NCBI GenBank assembly: GCA_021295675.1
Contig: JAGWBY010000062.1
Location: 53,349-65,593, forward strand
Length of the DNA: 12,245 nt
DNA from: Candidatus Latescibacterota bacterium
GTDB lineage: Bacteria; Latescibacterota; UBA2968; UBA8231
Direction: 5' to 3'
The translations under genes and the position numbers were made by a program. Position 1 is the first letter of the stretch; each line of letters starts with the position of its first letter. Below are positions 1 through 7,889 of the stretch, piece after piece. The notes under the pieces were generated by a model that did not search any database, was not told the origin of the DNA, and saw nothing but the letters and a program-made list of their open reading frames with translations.

Positions 1-164
1 ATTCTGAGTCAGTGAACGAGGCTCTGCGATTTTTAATTCGAGTGACCCAAGAACACAAACCCGCACCCACCAACGCACCACAATAGCAGCGGCTTACCGC
101 ATAACTCCTCACCTTTTCGCTCCGGCTCGGGGCGTACCCGAAATTTTGTGGAGTGGACCTCTCG

Positions 165-1110
165 ATGCTGGGAATAGCTATATCCGCCGTTCTAGTTATG
201 GGCTTAGTACTGCCGGCGCACGCCCAAGTTGAAAAGAGCGACCTCTACATCGGTCTATTGCTCGATTTTGAGGCCGAGGCAACCAATGCAGAGCGAGACC
301 TAGCCCTCCTACAGGAGGAAATCCACAGTCGGTCCATTTCCTCCCCGAGCATCTGCGTTTTTCCGCTGAGTACGCAGACTATCTATCTCTAGCCAACGAC
401 CCCGCAGTCGATCTAATCATTGCCGCCGGACCGGCCAGTGCCGCGATGTTGGCCGCCCAAGGTGCCTTGCCCAAACCGACGATCGCCGTGGGGATACTGG
501 ACGTGGAATTACAGCAGATGCCCTTAGTCGAGCCTAGCGTCTCCGGGGTGCACAATTTTACCTACGTCCTCAGTACCCACCCAATCCAAAAGGACTTGGC
601 GGCGTTCCATCGCATCCATCCCTTTGCCCATCTGGCCGTCGTCGTCAGTGAAAACCTGAAAGGCAGGTTGGATTTCGAGAGTTTCTTCGAACGCCTTGCA
701 GCGCCTTACGGGGCCGAGGTGGAGTTGATTTTTTGGGAAAAGGAAACGCCCCTCCCCGCGCTGAGCGACGCGGTTGACGCGGTCTATCTGGCGGTGGTCT
801 TCGAGCGCTCACCCGAGGAGGTCGGCCTGCTATCTGAGGCCCTCGCCGAGCGCAAGCTGCCTTCCTTTGCCATGAGCCGGTCTTATGTGGATGCGGGAAT
901 AATGGCCTGTATCGACCAGATTTTCCGCAAGCTGGCCCTGATCGTCGAGGGAGTCGCGCTGGGAGAGGAGCTAGCGGCGATGCCCGTGCGGCACAATCTC
1001 GACGAACAATGGGTGTTGAATGCCGCAACAATCCGCCGTATCGGTTTCGACCTCTCGTTTGAAACGCTGTTTTCCGCCCGCTTCCTCAAGGCCGACGAAC
1101 CCACTACTGA
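165..1110 (+). other. Periplasmic-binding-protein-like domain of the TolC fusion
   Basis: After the signal peptide come alternating beta/alpha segments typical of ABC-type substrate-binding folds: LYIGLLLDFEAEA near the start, DPAVDLIIAAGPASAAML (about 401-451), KPTIAVGILDVEL, HLAVVVSENLKGRLDFESF (about 620-690), and DAVYLAVVFERSPEEVGLL. The stretch from about 910 to 1090 (FRKLALIVEGVALGEELAAMP, then WVLNAATIRRIGFDLSFE) resembles a linker that I associate with binding-domain/TolC fusion proteins. It contains one frame break near 343-346. The role is unknown: it may sense or gate a substrate at the periplasmic end of the duct. The domain assignment rests on pattern recognition, not a profile search. 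Confidence 0.6.
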
Positions 1111-1117
1111 TCGACGT

Positions 1118-2420
1118 CTGAGCTTACAGGAGATTATCGCCGAAGGCTTGCAGAGCAACCTTGACCTGCGCATTGAAAAGCGCAACGTCGATTTGGCCGG
1201 TCAAGACATGCGCCGGGCCAAGTCGTCCCTCCTGCCCACTGTAGAAACCTCAACCACCCTGTTGCAGGTGGACCCAAATGTCGCCGAGCGCGCTTTGGGT
1301 CAACAGCCCGAGCGCACCGGCGCGGGCACGGGTACCGTGCAGCAGGTGCTGTTTTCCGAGCAGGTCTTCGCCAACGTCAAGATCCAGCCCGCCATCGCAC
1401 CGATCTGGTCGCGCTCGACGTGGTGTTGAATCTGGCGACGGCCTATTTCAATATCCTGCTGGCCAAGACTGGAGTGCGCATTCAAGACGAAAGTCTCGAA
1501 GCCTCGCGCCGCAATCTGAAGATCGCCCGCACTAGAAACGCCGTGGGCTATGCCGGCGTGGCCGACGTATTCCGCTGGGAGAGCGAGGTGGCTCAGGCCA
1601 CCCAAGCCTCGATTGAGGCTTTCAACAACCTCTACCTAGCCAAAGTGCAACTCAACCGCTTGCTCAACCGGACGAATATCGGCGAGGAGTTCGAGGTAGA
1701 GGATGCCCGGCTTTCCGACGAACTCTTCGGTCGCTTTGACCCGACCCGCATCGGTCCTCTGATCGACCGGGCTGGCGATGTGGAGATTCTGACCGACTTT
1801 CTCGTCGCAGAGGCCCTGCAAAACATGCCTTCGCTCAAACAGCTAGCGGCCAATATGAAAGCAGCCGAACGCCAGCAGCAGATGAACCGCCGGCTGTACT
1901 ACCTGCCTACGGTGGCTTTGCGCGGACAGGCCGACTACACTTTCTGGCGCGCCGGCAAGGGAATGCCGCGTCAACGGCACTTGGAACTTGGCCCTCCACT
2001 TCACCTATCCCCTCTTTCAGGGCAACCAGCGAAAAATCGCCATCGACCAAACCGCGATTCAGCAGCAGCAACTCCGCCTCCAAGAGGAGAGTTTGCGCCA
2101 GCAGCTCTCCCAAGCCGTCCAGGTGCGGATGACGAACTTGGTGTCCAGGCGCACCAACATACACTTTGCCGAGGTGGCCGCTGCAAGTGCGCAAAAGAAC
2201 TTTGAACTGGTACAGGACGCTTACCAGAAGGGCCAACTGGCAATCACCCAACTGGTGGATGCCCAACGCCGAGGCCGGGGCCGTTTACGAATACCTAGTC
2301 AGCTATCTGCAGTTGGAAAACAGCATCGGGGGCTACACCATGTTCATGACTTCAGAGGAGCAAGAGGCCTTTGTCGGGCGCTTGACGGCCTTTTTCTTCC
2401 AAAGAAAGAATGCACCGTGA
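1118..2420 (+). other. TolC/OEP domain of the outer-membrane factor fusion
   Basis: This is the duct-forming part, with the two structural repeats expected of the family. Repeat one starts RLSLQEIIAEGLQSNLDLRI and runs through AKSSLLPTVETS and VLFSEQVFANVKIQ to LDVVLNLATAYFNILLAKT. Repeat two runs through EALQNMPSLKQLAANMKAAE, YYLPTVALRGQADY, NGTWNLALHFTYPLFQGNQR and KGQLAITQLVDAQ to AVYEYLVSYLQLENSIG. Long helical stretches match the alpha-barrel. Frame breaks fall at about 1381-1400, 1950-1970 and 2262-2268. In family members the stretch between ANVKIQ and LDVVL is usually somewhat longer than here, so a few residues may also be missing at the second break. Confidence 0.88.
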
Positions 2421-2431
2421 AGCGAGGTATC

Positions 2432-3523
2432 ATGCCAAAGCGAAATTTCAAAGCTGTCGGGGTCCATATTTTAGCGATAGGCCTGTGGGTTGGCTGCGGC
2501 GACGAACCACAGGTTGTCGAACCCATTCGCCCGGTAAAGTACGCCGAAGTCCATCCCGCCAGCGCCGTCCAGAGCCAGCGTTTTGCCGGCACTGCCAAAG
2601 CTGGCATCGAAGCCAGGCTCAGCTTTAGAACGGGCGGACTCATCGAATCGATCGGCGTAAAGGTGGGCAACCAAGTCGAAGCGGGTCAGCGCATTGCCGC
2701 GCTCGACAACCGGGATGCCGTCCTCGCGCATCAACGAGCCAAGGCCGCGCTAGAAAACGCCCAAGTGCAAAAGGCCAATGCCCAGTCTAGGCTCATTCGC
2801 GTGCGCCAGCTCTACCAAGCCAACAATGTCTCCCTCGCCGAGTACGAACAGGCCAAAAACGGCTTTGCCTCGGCCACATCCAGTTACGAATCGGCCCAGA
2901 AGAGTTTGGATTTGCAGGAGCGCCAGCTAGGCTACAATGAGATATACGCCCCAGTCGCCGGCATAGTCACCGCAGTCCACAACGAGGTCAACGAAGTGAT
3001 CCAAGCTGGCGCGCCCTTGGTGGAACTGAGCGCGGGCGAGGATATCGAAATGGAGGTAGGGGTGCCCGAGGGCTATATCGCCCAAATCCAAACCGGAGAA
3101 CCGGTGCGCGTGCGTTTCTCCTCCCTGCCCGGACTGGATTTTGCGGCCCAAGTGCGCGAAATAGCATACGCGCTCGACGCTTCCAGCACGTATCCGGTCA
3201 TTGTGCGACTCGACGCCCCTTCCCCGTCCATTCGGCCCGGTATGGCCGGCGAGGTGGAGTTTCGCTTTGGCAGCGGCGAGCCATCGGAGGACCCACTCGT
3301 GGTACCCATTAAAGCGGTCGGGGAAGACGCCAACGGCCAATATGTCTTTGTCATAGACGAGGTCGCCAAGGGCCTAGGCACGGTCCACCGTCGTCCGGTC
3401 CGCATCGGCAAATTATTAGCAGACGGCTTTGTCGTGGAAGAGGGGCTCGCCGACCGGGAGTTGGTCGCGACCGCGGGCCTCAGATCGCTCGCCTTTTGGC
3501 AGAGTGAGACGCGCCCGGTTTGA
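2432..3523 (+). CDS. RND efflux membrane-fusion (periplasmic adaptor) lipoprotein
   Basis: A 363-residue HlyD/AcrA-type adaptor bridging the inner-membrane pump and the outer-membrane duct. The N-terminus MPKRNFKAVG...GLWVGC is a charged, hydrophobic lipoprotein signal with the likely acylated cysteine at residue 22; the lipobox is imperfect, with Trp rather than Leu at -3. The order is: first lipoyl half (about 64-95, SFRTGGLIESIGVKVGNQV), alpha-hairpin coiled coil (about 96-166), second lipoyl half (about 168-200, YAPVAGIVTAVHNEVNEVI), beta-barrel (about 201-280, ending RPGMAGEVEF), and membrane-proximal domain (about 281-363, VVPIKAV...). An alternative GTG start at 2417 overlaps the TolC stop in a GTGA arrangement and would add five residues; ATG 2432 is preferred because it yields a cleaner signal peptide and has GAGG four bases upstream. 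Either choice implies translational coupling to the outer-membrane factor. Confidence 0.93.
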   Translation: MPKRNFKAVGVHILAIGLWVGCGDEPQVVEPIRPVKYAEVHPASAVQSQRFAGTAKAGIEARLSFRTGGLIESIGVKVGNQVEAGQRIAALDNRDAVLAHQRAKAALENAQVQKANAQSRLIRVRQLYQANNVSLAEYEQAKNGFASATSSYESAQKSLDLQERQLGYNEIYAPVAGIVTAVHNEVNEVIQAGAPLVELSAGEDIEMEVGVPEGYIAQIQTGEPVRVRFSSLPGLDFAAQVREIAYALDASSTYPVIVRLDAPSPSIRPGMAGEVEFRFGSGEPSEDPLVVPIKAVGEDANGQYVFVIDEVAKGLGTVHRRPVRIGKLLADGFVVEEGLADRELVATAGLRSLAFWQSETRPV

Positions 3524-3536
3524 ATAGAACTATACT

Positions 3537-6500
3537 ATGAACCTCACCCAGATTGCCCTAGAGAACAACCGCGTCACCATCGTGGTTTTGCTCGTCGTTG
3601 CGCTGTTGGGCCTAGCGGGTTATCAGACAATGCCGCGCGACAGCATGCCTCCCTACACCATCCGCGTCGCCTCAGTGGTGACCAGCTTTCCCGGTGCCGG
3701 TCCCGAGCGAGTCGAAGCCCTGATCACCAGCAAGATCGAAGAAGTCGCGCAGGAGTTGCCCGAGCTGAAGACCGTCACTAGCGAGTCGCGGACCGGGCTG
3801 TCGGTAGTGTCGGTAGCACTCAAACAGGAAGTACCTCCAGAAGAACTCCAAGCCGTATGGGACCGATTGCGCCGCAAAATTGAGACCATCCGCTCGGACC
3901 TGCCCGAGGGCATCTATGGCCCCAAGGTCAAGGACGATGGGGTCGGGGTGGTGTACGGCATTGTGATCGGCCTAACAGGGGATGGTTTCACCTTTGCCGA
4001 ACTCGAGACCTACGCCAAAGACCTGCGCGATGACCTAATCAAGCTGCCCGACGCTGCCGAAGTAAGAATAAGCGGCATCCAAGAGGAGCGGATCTACCTG
4101 CAATTCAACGACGCCCGGCTGGCCGAATTGGGCCTTTCGGCGCAAAAGATCAAGAACAGCATCGCCAGTACCAACATCGTTTTCTCCGGCGGCGAGGTCA
4201 GCCTAGAGGATGAACGCCTAGTGCTCGAACCGACCGGCAGTTACGCCGACCTAGGAGATCTGGGGAGGACGTTAATAGCGGTGGGCAAGGACGGGAGCGT
4301 GTACCTCGGCGATATAACTCGCATTGTGCGGGCCTATGAAACGCCCCAGCAGCGCCTAGTCAAAATCAACGGTCAGCCGGGGCTGTCGCTCTCGGTGGCG
4401 CTCAGCGAAGGGGCCAACATCATCAAGTTGGGTAAGGACCATCAAGCGCGGCTACCTCTGGGTATAACCTTCAACAGAGTAGCCTCCCAAGATTTTGAGG
4501 TAGAGAAATCGGTCGCCAACTTCACCAACAATCTCTTGCAAAGCGTCACTATCGTGCTGTTGTCCATGCTGCTCTTTTTGGGACTGCGCACCGGTCTAGT
4601 GGTGGCCAGCCTTATTCCCATGACCATTGTCGCGACCCTTTTCATCATGGGGACATTCGATATCGGTCTCAATCAGGTGTCGCTGGCGGCGTTGATCATG
4701 GCGCTGGGCATGTTGGTGGACAATGCCATCGTGGTCTCCGAAGCGATCGTGGTCAAAATGGAAAAGGGCACCGACGCCAAAGAGGCTGCCATCGAATCGG
4801 CGCGGGAGTTGGCCGTGCCGCTTCTGGTCTCTTCGCTGACCACTTCAGCCGCGTTCTTGTCCTTCTTTCTGGCCGCGTCCATCATGGGCGAGATGATGGG
4901 GCCGCTTTTCAGCGTGATTTCCATAGCCCTGCTCTCTTCTTGGTTACTCTCCCTGACCATGGTCGCGTTGTTGGCAGTGTTTTTCATTCGGGTGAAACAG
5001 CAAGCATCCCGGTCCGAGAAAAGCACTTTTATCGATCGCCTCAACGGCCAGTATAAAGAGCTGCTTCTCAAGGCCCTTGGTCGCCCCTATTCATTTATGG
5101 GGATCATCGCCGGTTTGTTTGTATTGTCGCTTTTCGGCTTTGGTTTTTTGCCGTTCATCTTCTTTCCCGACAGCGAACGCAACCTATTGACGGTAAATCT
5201 GAATTTGCCCTTGGGCACCAAGATCGAGACGACGACAGCCCGGGTGGAACGGCTCGAGTCGTATATCGCGGATAGCCTCTTGGTGAGCAAAAACCGCCAG
5301 CGCGGGGTAACGGACTGGGCGACCTTTGTCAGCGAGGGGCCGCCCTCCTACGACCAGGGTTATCAGTCGGGTGAAGCCAACTCGGGGTACGCCCATATGT
5401 TGCTCAATACCAGTTCGGGTGACGACAACCAGTGGGTAATTGACCGCCTAGATGCCTTTTGCTTCCGCTCCTTTCCCGATGCCGAAATACGAGTTTCGCG
5501 GTTGGCCGGTGGCGGAGGCGGCAGTGACGTGGCCGTGCGGATAACAGGGCCGGATCCCAACGAGCTGTTCGGCCTCGCCGAGCGCATCAAGCAAAAGCTC
5601 AACGAAATATCCAGCGCGCAGAATATCGGCGACGATTGGGGGCCTAAGATCAAAAAAGTCGTCGTTGACATCGACCAGTCCAAGACCCGGAACGCCAGCC
5701 TGACCAACCAGGATATCGCCCTTTCGTTGCAGACCGCGCTCACGGGGTTCAATACGGGTGCTTTCCGCGAAGGCGACCAGAGTCTCCCCATTGTCCTGCG
5801 CAACGAAAGCAGTCAGGACGTGGATGTGCGCCAACTGGAGAGCATCAATATCTACGCCCAAGGTTCGGGCAAAAACGTGCCGCTAGGACAAGTGGCGCAG
5901 ATCGTGCCTCAGTGGCAACTCGCCAAGATCAAACGGCGCGACCTGTACCGCACCTTGACCGTGACCTGCGATGCCAAAAGCGGTTTTACAGCGCAGGATA
6001 TCACCGACGAGTTCATCCCTTGGCTCGAAGAAGACAGCAAATCTTGGAAACCGGGCTATCGCTACGAGTTGGGCGGCGAGTCGGAGCAGAGCAGCGAGGC
6101 TATGAGCGCGGTCGTCGCCAAGCTGCCGCTGTCCGGCTTTATCATTCTGGCGCTGTTGATCGTTCAGTTCAACTCCTTCCGCAAGACCTTTATCGTGCTG
6201 AGCACCATTCCTCTCGGCCTGATCGGAGTCATCGCCGGACTGCTCGTCTTCCGCTCGTTTTTTGGTTTCTTCGCCTTTCTCGGATTGATCTCGCTGGCCG
6301 GTATCGTCATCAACAACGCGATCGTGCTCATAGACCGCATACAAATCGAACTGGATCGGTCCGGTCGGGCGCCTATAGAGGCGATCGTCGCCGCAGCTCA
6401 GCAGCGTTTTCGCCCCATCTTGCTGACCACCTGCACGACGACGCTGGGGCTTATTCCCCTCTATCTTGGCGGCGGGCTGATGTGGGAGCCGATGGCGGTG

Positions 6501-6590
6501 GGCATCATGGTGGGCTTGCTGTTTGCCACTGTGATCACCTTGCTGTTCGTGCCAGTGCTCTATAAAATTCTCTTTGCAGTCAGAAACTGA
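3537..6590 (+). CDS. RND (HAE-type) efflux transporter, inner membrane
   Basis: A complete 1017-residue RND permease, the usual length for the hydrophobe/amphiphile efflux group. It would use the proton gradient to expel a small molecule through the adaptor and duct encoded upstream. TM1 lies at residues 12-30, a large periplasmic loop follows (about 31-330), then TM2-TM6 (about 335-485), TM7 (about 520-543), a second periplasmic loop, and TM8-TM12 to the C-terminus. The proton-relay motif in TM4 reads GMLVDNAIVV (391-400), so only the first Asp of the AcrB-type pair is kept (D395, N396). The TM10 motif is GIVINNAIVLID, with Asn at about 926 where AcrB has Lys940. The gene starts 13 bases after the adaptor stop with a weak Shine-Dalgarno sequence (AGAAC), consistent with coupled translation. 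Substrate unknown. No frame damage. Confidence 0.95.
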   Translation: MNLTQIALENNRVTIVVLLVVALLGLAGYQTMPRDSMPPYTIRVASVVTSFPGAGPERVEALITSKIEEVAQELPELKTVTSESRTGLSVVSVALKQEVPPEELQAVWDRLRRKIETIRSDLPEGIYGPKVKDDGVGVVYGIVIGLTGDGFTFAELETYAKDLRDDLIKLPDAAEVRISGIQEERIYLQFNDARLAELGLSAQKIKNSIASTNIVFSGGEVSLEDERLVLEPTGSYADLGDLGRTLIAVGKDGSVYLGDITRIVRAYETPQQRLVKINGQPGLSLSVALSEGANIIKLGKDHQARLPLGITFNRVASQDFEVEKSVANFTNNLLQSVTIVLLSMLLFLGLRTGLVVASLIPMTIVATLFIMGTFDIGLNQVSLAALIMALGMLVDNAIVVSEAIVVKMEKGTDAKEAAIESARELAVPLLVSSLTTSAAFLSFFLAASIMGEMMGPLFSVISIALLSSWLLSLTMVALLAVFFIRVKQQASRSEKSTFIDRLNGQYKELLLKALGRPYSFMGIIAGLFVLSLFGFGFLPFIFFPDSERNLLTVNLNLPLGTKIETTTARVERLESYIADSLLVSKNRQRGVTDWATFVSEGPPSYDQGYQSGEANSGYAHMLLNTSSGDDNQWVIDRLDAFCFRSFPDAEIRVSRLAGGGGGSDVAVRITGPDPNELFGLAERIKQKLNEISSAQNIGDDWGPKIKKVVVDIDQSKTRNASLTNQDIALSLQTALTGFNTGAFREGDQSLPIVLRNESSQDVDVRQLESINIYAQGSGKNVPLGQVAQIVPQWQLAKIKRRDLYRTLTVTCDAKSGFTAQDITDEFIPWLEEDSKSWKPGYRYELGGESEQSSEAMSAVVAKLPLSGFIILALLIVQFNSFRKTFIVLSTIPLGLIGVIAGLLVFRSFFGFFAFLGLISLAGIVINNAIVLIDRIQIELDRSGRAPIEAIVAAAQQRFRPILLTTCTTTLGLIPLYLGGGLMWEPMAVGIMVGLLFATVITLLFVPVLYKILFAVRN

Positions 6591-6602
6591 CCTGCGGTTT
6601 TT
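6577..6602 (+). terminator. Weak rho-independent terminator-like hairpin at the end of the pump operon
   Basis: CAGTCAG (6577-6583), loop AAA, then CTGACCTG (6587-6594) forms a 7-bp stem with one bulged C, followed by CGG and five T (6598-6602). It overlaps the RND stop codon at 6588-6590 and lies 24 bases before the next start. The stem is short, so it may only attenuate read-through into the enolase-family gene. Folding was judged by eye. Confidence 0.35.
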
Positions 6603-6615
6603 AATGACCAACCAA

Positions 6616-6622
6616 TAGGAGG
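6616..6622 (+). promoter_or_regulatory. Strong Shine-Dalgarno supporting a GTG start for the enolase-family gene
   Basis: TAGGAGG with four bases (CGTC) before GTG at 6627. It is the strongest ribosome binding site in the window. The frame has no better ATG near the conserved N-terminal strand KVTEIEVHEI, so GTG is accepted as the start. Confidence 0.65.
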
Positions 6623-6626
6623 CGTC

Positions 6627-7838
6627 GTGAAAGTCACTGAGATAGAAGTCCACGAAATCAGCCTAGAGTACCAAGACTGGATTGCCTATCCGGTCAGCCA
6701 CTACCAAGGCGTGACTCGGCGCACAGTGTACGTGGCTCACACCGATACTGGTCTGATCGGCCAAGTAATTGACCAGTACTTGGGCAGCAACCCCTTCGAG
6801 TGGATGGGCGACGAAGTCTCCATCGGGTTAGGCACGGCCATGTACGATTTGATGGGCCAAGCCGTGGGCGTGCCGGTGTACAAGCTTTTCGGCCAGAAGT
6901 ACCGCTCGTGGGTGCCGGTGGGCAGTTGGACCGTGTCGAGCGCCCCCAGCCACATGGCCGAGGCCGTGGAGAACTACGCCGCCCAAGGTTACACTTGGCT
7001 CAAGTTCCACTTGTCGCCCTTTGAAAATGTCTTCGACCAGACCGACGCCATGCAGGCCGTGGCTCCGCCCGGATTCAAGATCCACTACGATTTCACCGGC
7101 GGCGGCACCAATGACTACATGCCGGATCTGCTGGCTAGGTTGGCCCAATATCCCATTGCCGGCTGCTTTGAAGACTCGATCAACGCTGGCGACACCTTGG
7201 CGTCGATTGACTTGCGCCGGCGCATTCCCCTGCCCATCGTGCGCCATCAAGCGCCGCTGGATGCCACGTACGAGGTACTGATGGGAGCGGGAGATGTGTA
7301 CATGCGCGGCCATCAGAAATTTGGCGATGCGATCCGCGCTGCCGGTCTGTTCGCCGCTGGCAATATACCATTCATGCTGCAAAACGTGGGCGGCACGATC
7401 ACCCGGGCCATGGTTTGCCACATGATGGCGACCTTTCCCTCCGCCACCTTTCACTTTATCGACAGCAGCGAAATTCTCAAGGACGAGGTGGTAAATGAGC
7501 GCCTAGAGCCGGTCAATGGTCTCATTCGAGTGCCGGAAAAGCCGGGCTTGGGTTTGACCTTGGACCGCGACGAGTTGGAACGGCTAAAGAACCGGGAATT
7601 GCCGCCCATCAAGCCGTGGATCGTCAAATCGCAATTCGCCAATGGGACGCGGATGTACAATAGATACGACCCCCTGACGACGCGCCATTTCCTAGTCCGG
7701 CCCGACTGGACCCGGGGCGGGATGCCCCACAGCTACGCCTCGCCCATAGAGACCGAATACTGGGATGACGACGGCACGCCTGAATTCGCTCAGATGATGG
7801 CGCGGTTGGTGGACGAGGGGACGGTGTTGGAGGGCTGA
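6627..7838 (+). CDS. Enolase-superfamily protein (mandelate racemase / muconate lactonizing-like)
   Basis: A 403-residue protein starting at GTG 6627, four bases after TAGGAGG (6616-6622). The N-terminal capping domain is shortened: NPFEWMGDEVSIGLGTAMYDL (about 55-75) leads directly into MGQAVGVPVYKLFGQ, the conserved end of the capping domain. The barrel follows: TWLKFHL (K126, strand-2 lysine region), IHYDFTGGG (D155, first metal ligand), GCFEDSIN (E182, second ligand), then PIVRHQAP (H207/Q208), where an acidic or amide third ligand is expected. DVYMRGHQKFGD and IPFMLQNVGG occupy the later strands. Family members usually dehydrate or racemise sugar acids or similar carboxylates through an Mg-bound enolate. 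The atypical third ligand and the absence of an obvious His-Asp dyad make the reaction unpredictable. The C-terminal tail (about 330-403) is long and contains GGMPHSYASPIETEYWDD. It could be co-transcribed with the pump or act independently. Confidence 0.87.
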   Translation: MKVTEIEVHEISLEYQDWIAYPVSHYQGVTRRTVYVAHTDTGLIGQVIDQYLGSNPFEWMGDEVSIGLGTAMYDLMGQAVGVPVYKLFGQKYRSWVPVGSWTVSSAPSHMAEAVENYAAQGYTWLKFHLSPFENVFDQTDAMQAVAPPGFKIHYDFTGGGTNDYMPDLLARLAQYPIAGCFEDSINAGDTLASIDLRRRIPLPIVRHQAPLDATYEVLMGAGDVYMRGHQKFGDAIRAAGLFAAGNIPFMLQNVGGTITRAMVCHMMATFPSATFHFIDSSEILKDEVVNERLEPVNGLIRVPEKPGLGLTLDRDELERLKNRELPPIKPWIVKSQFANGTRMYNRYDPLTTRHFLVRPDWTRGGMPHSYASPIETEYWDDDGTPEFAQMMARLVDEGTVLEG

Positions 7839-7889
7839 AAGACCGTCTCGCATCCGATTCGACTATCTTAGCCACTATAGAGGCAGGAT

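Larger units (their letters stand above)
165..2420 (+). pseudogene. Outer-membrane efflux factor (TolC family) with N-terminal periplasmic-binding-like domain, broken by four frame changes
   Basis: Conceptually a protein of about 750 residues that would form the outer-membrane exit duct of the RND pump encoded next to it. The reading frame follows frame 3 from the start to about 345, frame 2 to about 1390, frame 1 to about 1960, frame 2 to about 2265, and frame 3 to the TGA at 2418-2420. Each join continues a recognisable family sequence, so all pieces belong to one gene. The changes behave as two 1-base losses followed by two 1-base gains (modulo 3), so the final stop is in the starting frame. 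The first break sits at a C run (343-346), where one extra C would restore the frame. ATG at 165 is preferred over GTG at 153 because GGAG/GGA lies upstream of it; the N-terminus (MLGIAISAVLVMG...AHA) is a signal peptide lacking positive charges. Either a recent pseudogene or indel errors in the source sequence; intact downstream partners favour error or very recent decay. Confidence 0.85.

Noticed and set aside
126..147. Small hairpin TCGGG-GCGTA-CCCGA followed by AATTTT just before the first gene
   Set aside because: Five-bp stem only and no upstream gene visible in the window, so a terminator call cannot be supported. Bases 1-152 otherwise show no gene or clear promoter.
2417..2420. Considered that the TolC C-terminus and the adaptor form one fused protein, since one open frame runs from 1988 to 3523
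   Set aside because: The adaptor begins with its own lipoprotein signal at 2432, and the TolC family C-terminus is encoded in frame 3 up to 2420; the long open frame results from the break at about 2265.
5883..6653. A 256-codon open frame antisense to the C-terminal part of the RND gene
   Set aside because: Composition is low-complexity charged (His, Gln, Asp rich), typical of a GC-rich antisense shadow, and the plus strand there encodes clear transmembrane segments.
6828..7454. A 208-codon antisense open frame inside the enolase-family gene
   Set aside because: His/Gly/Arg-rich shadow of a strong coding region with no recognisable motifs.
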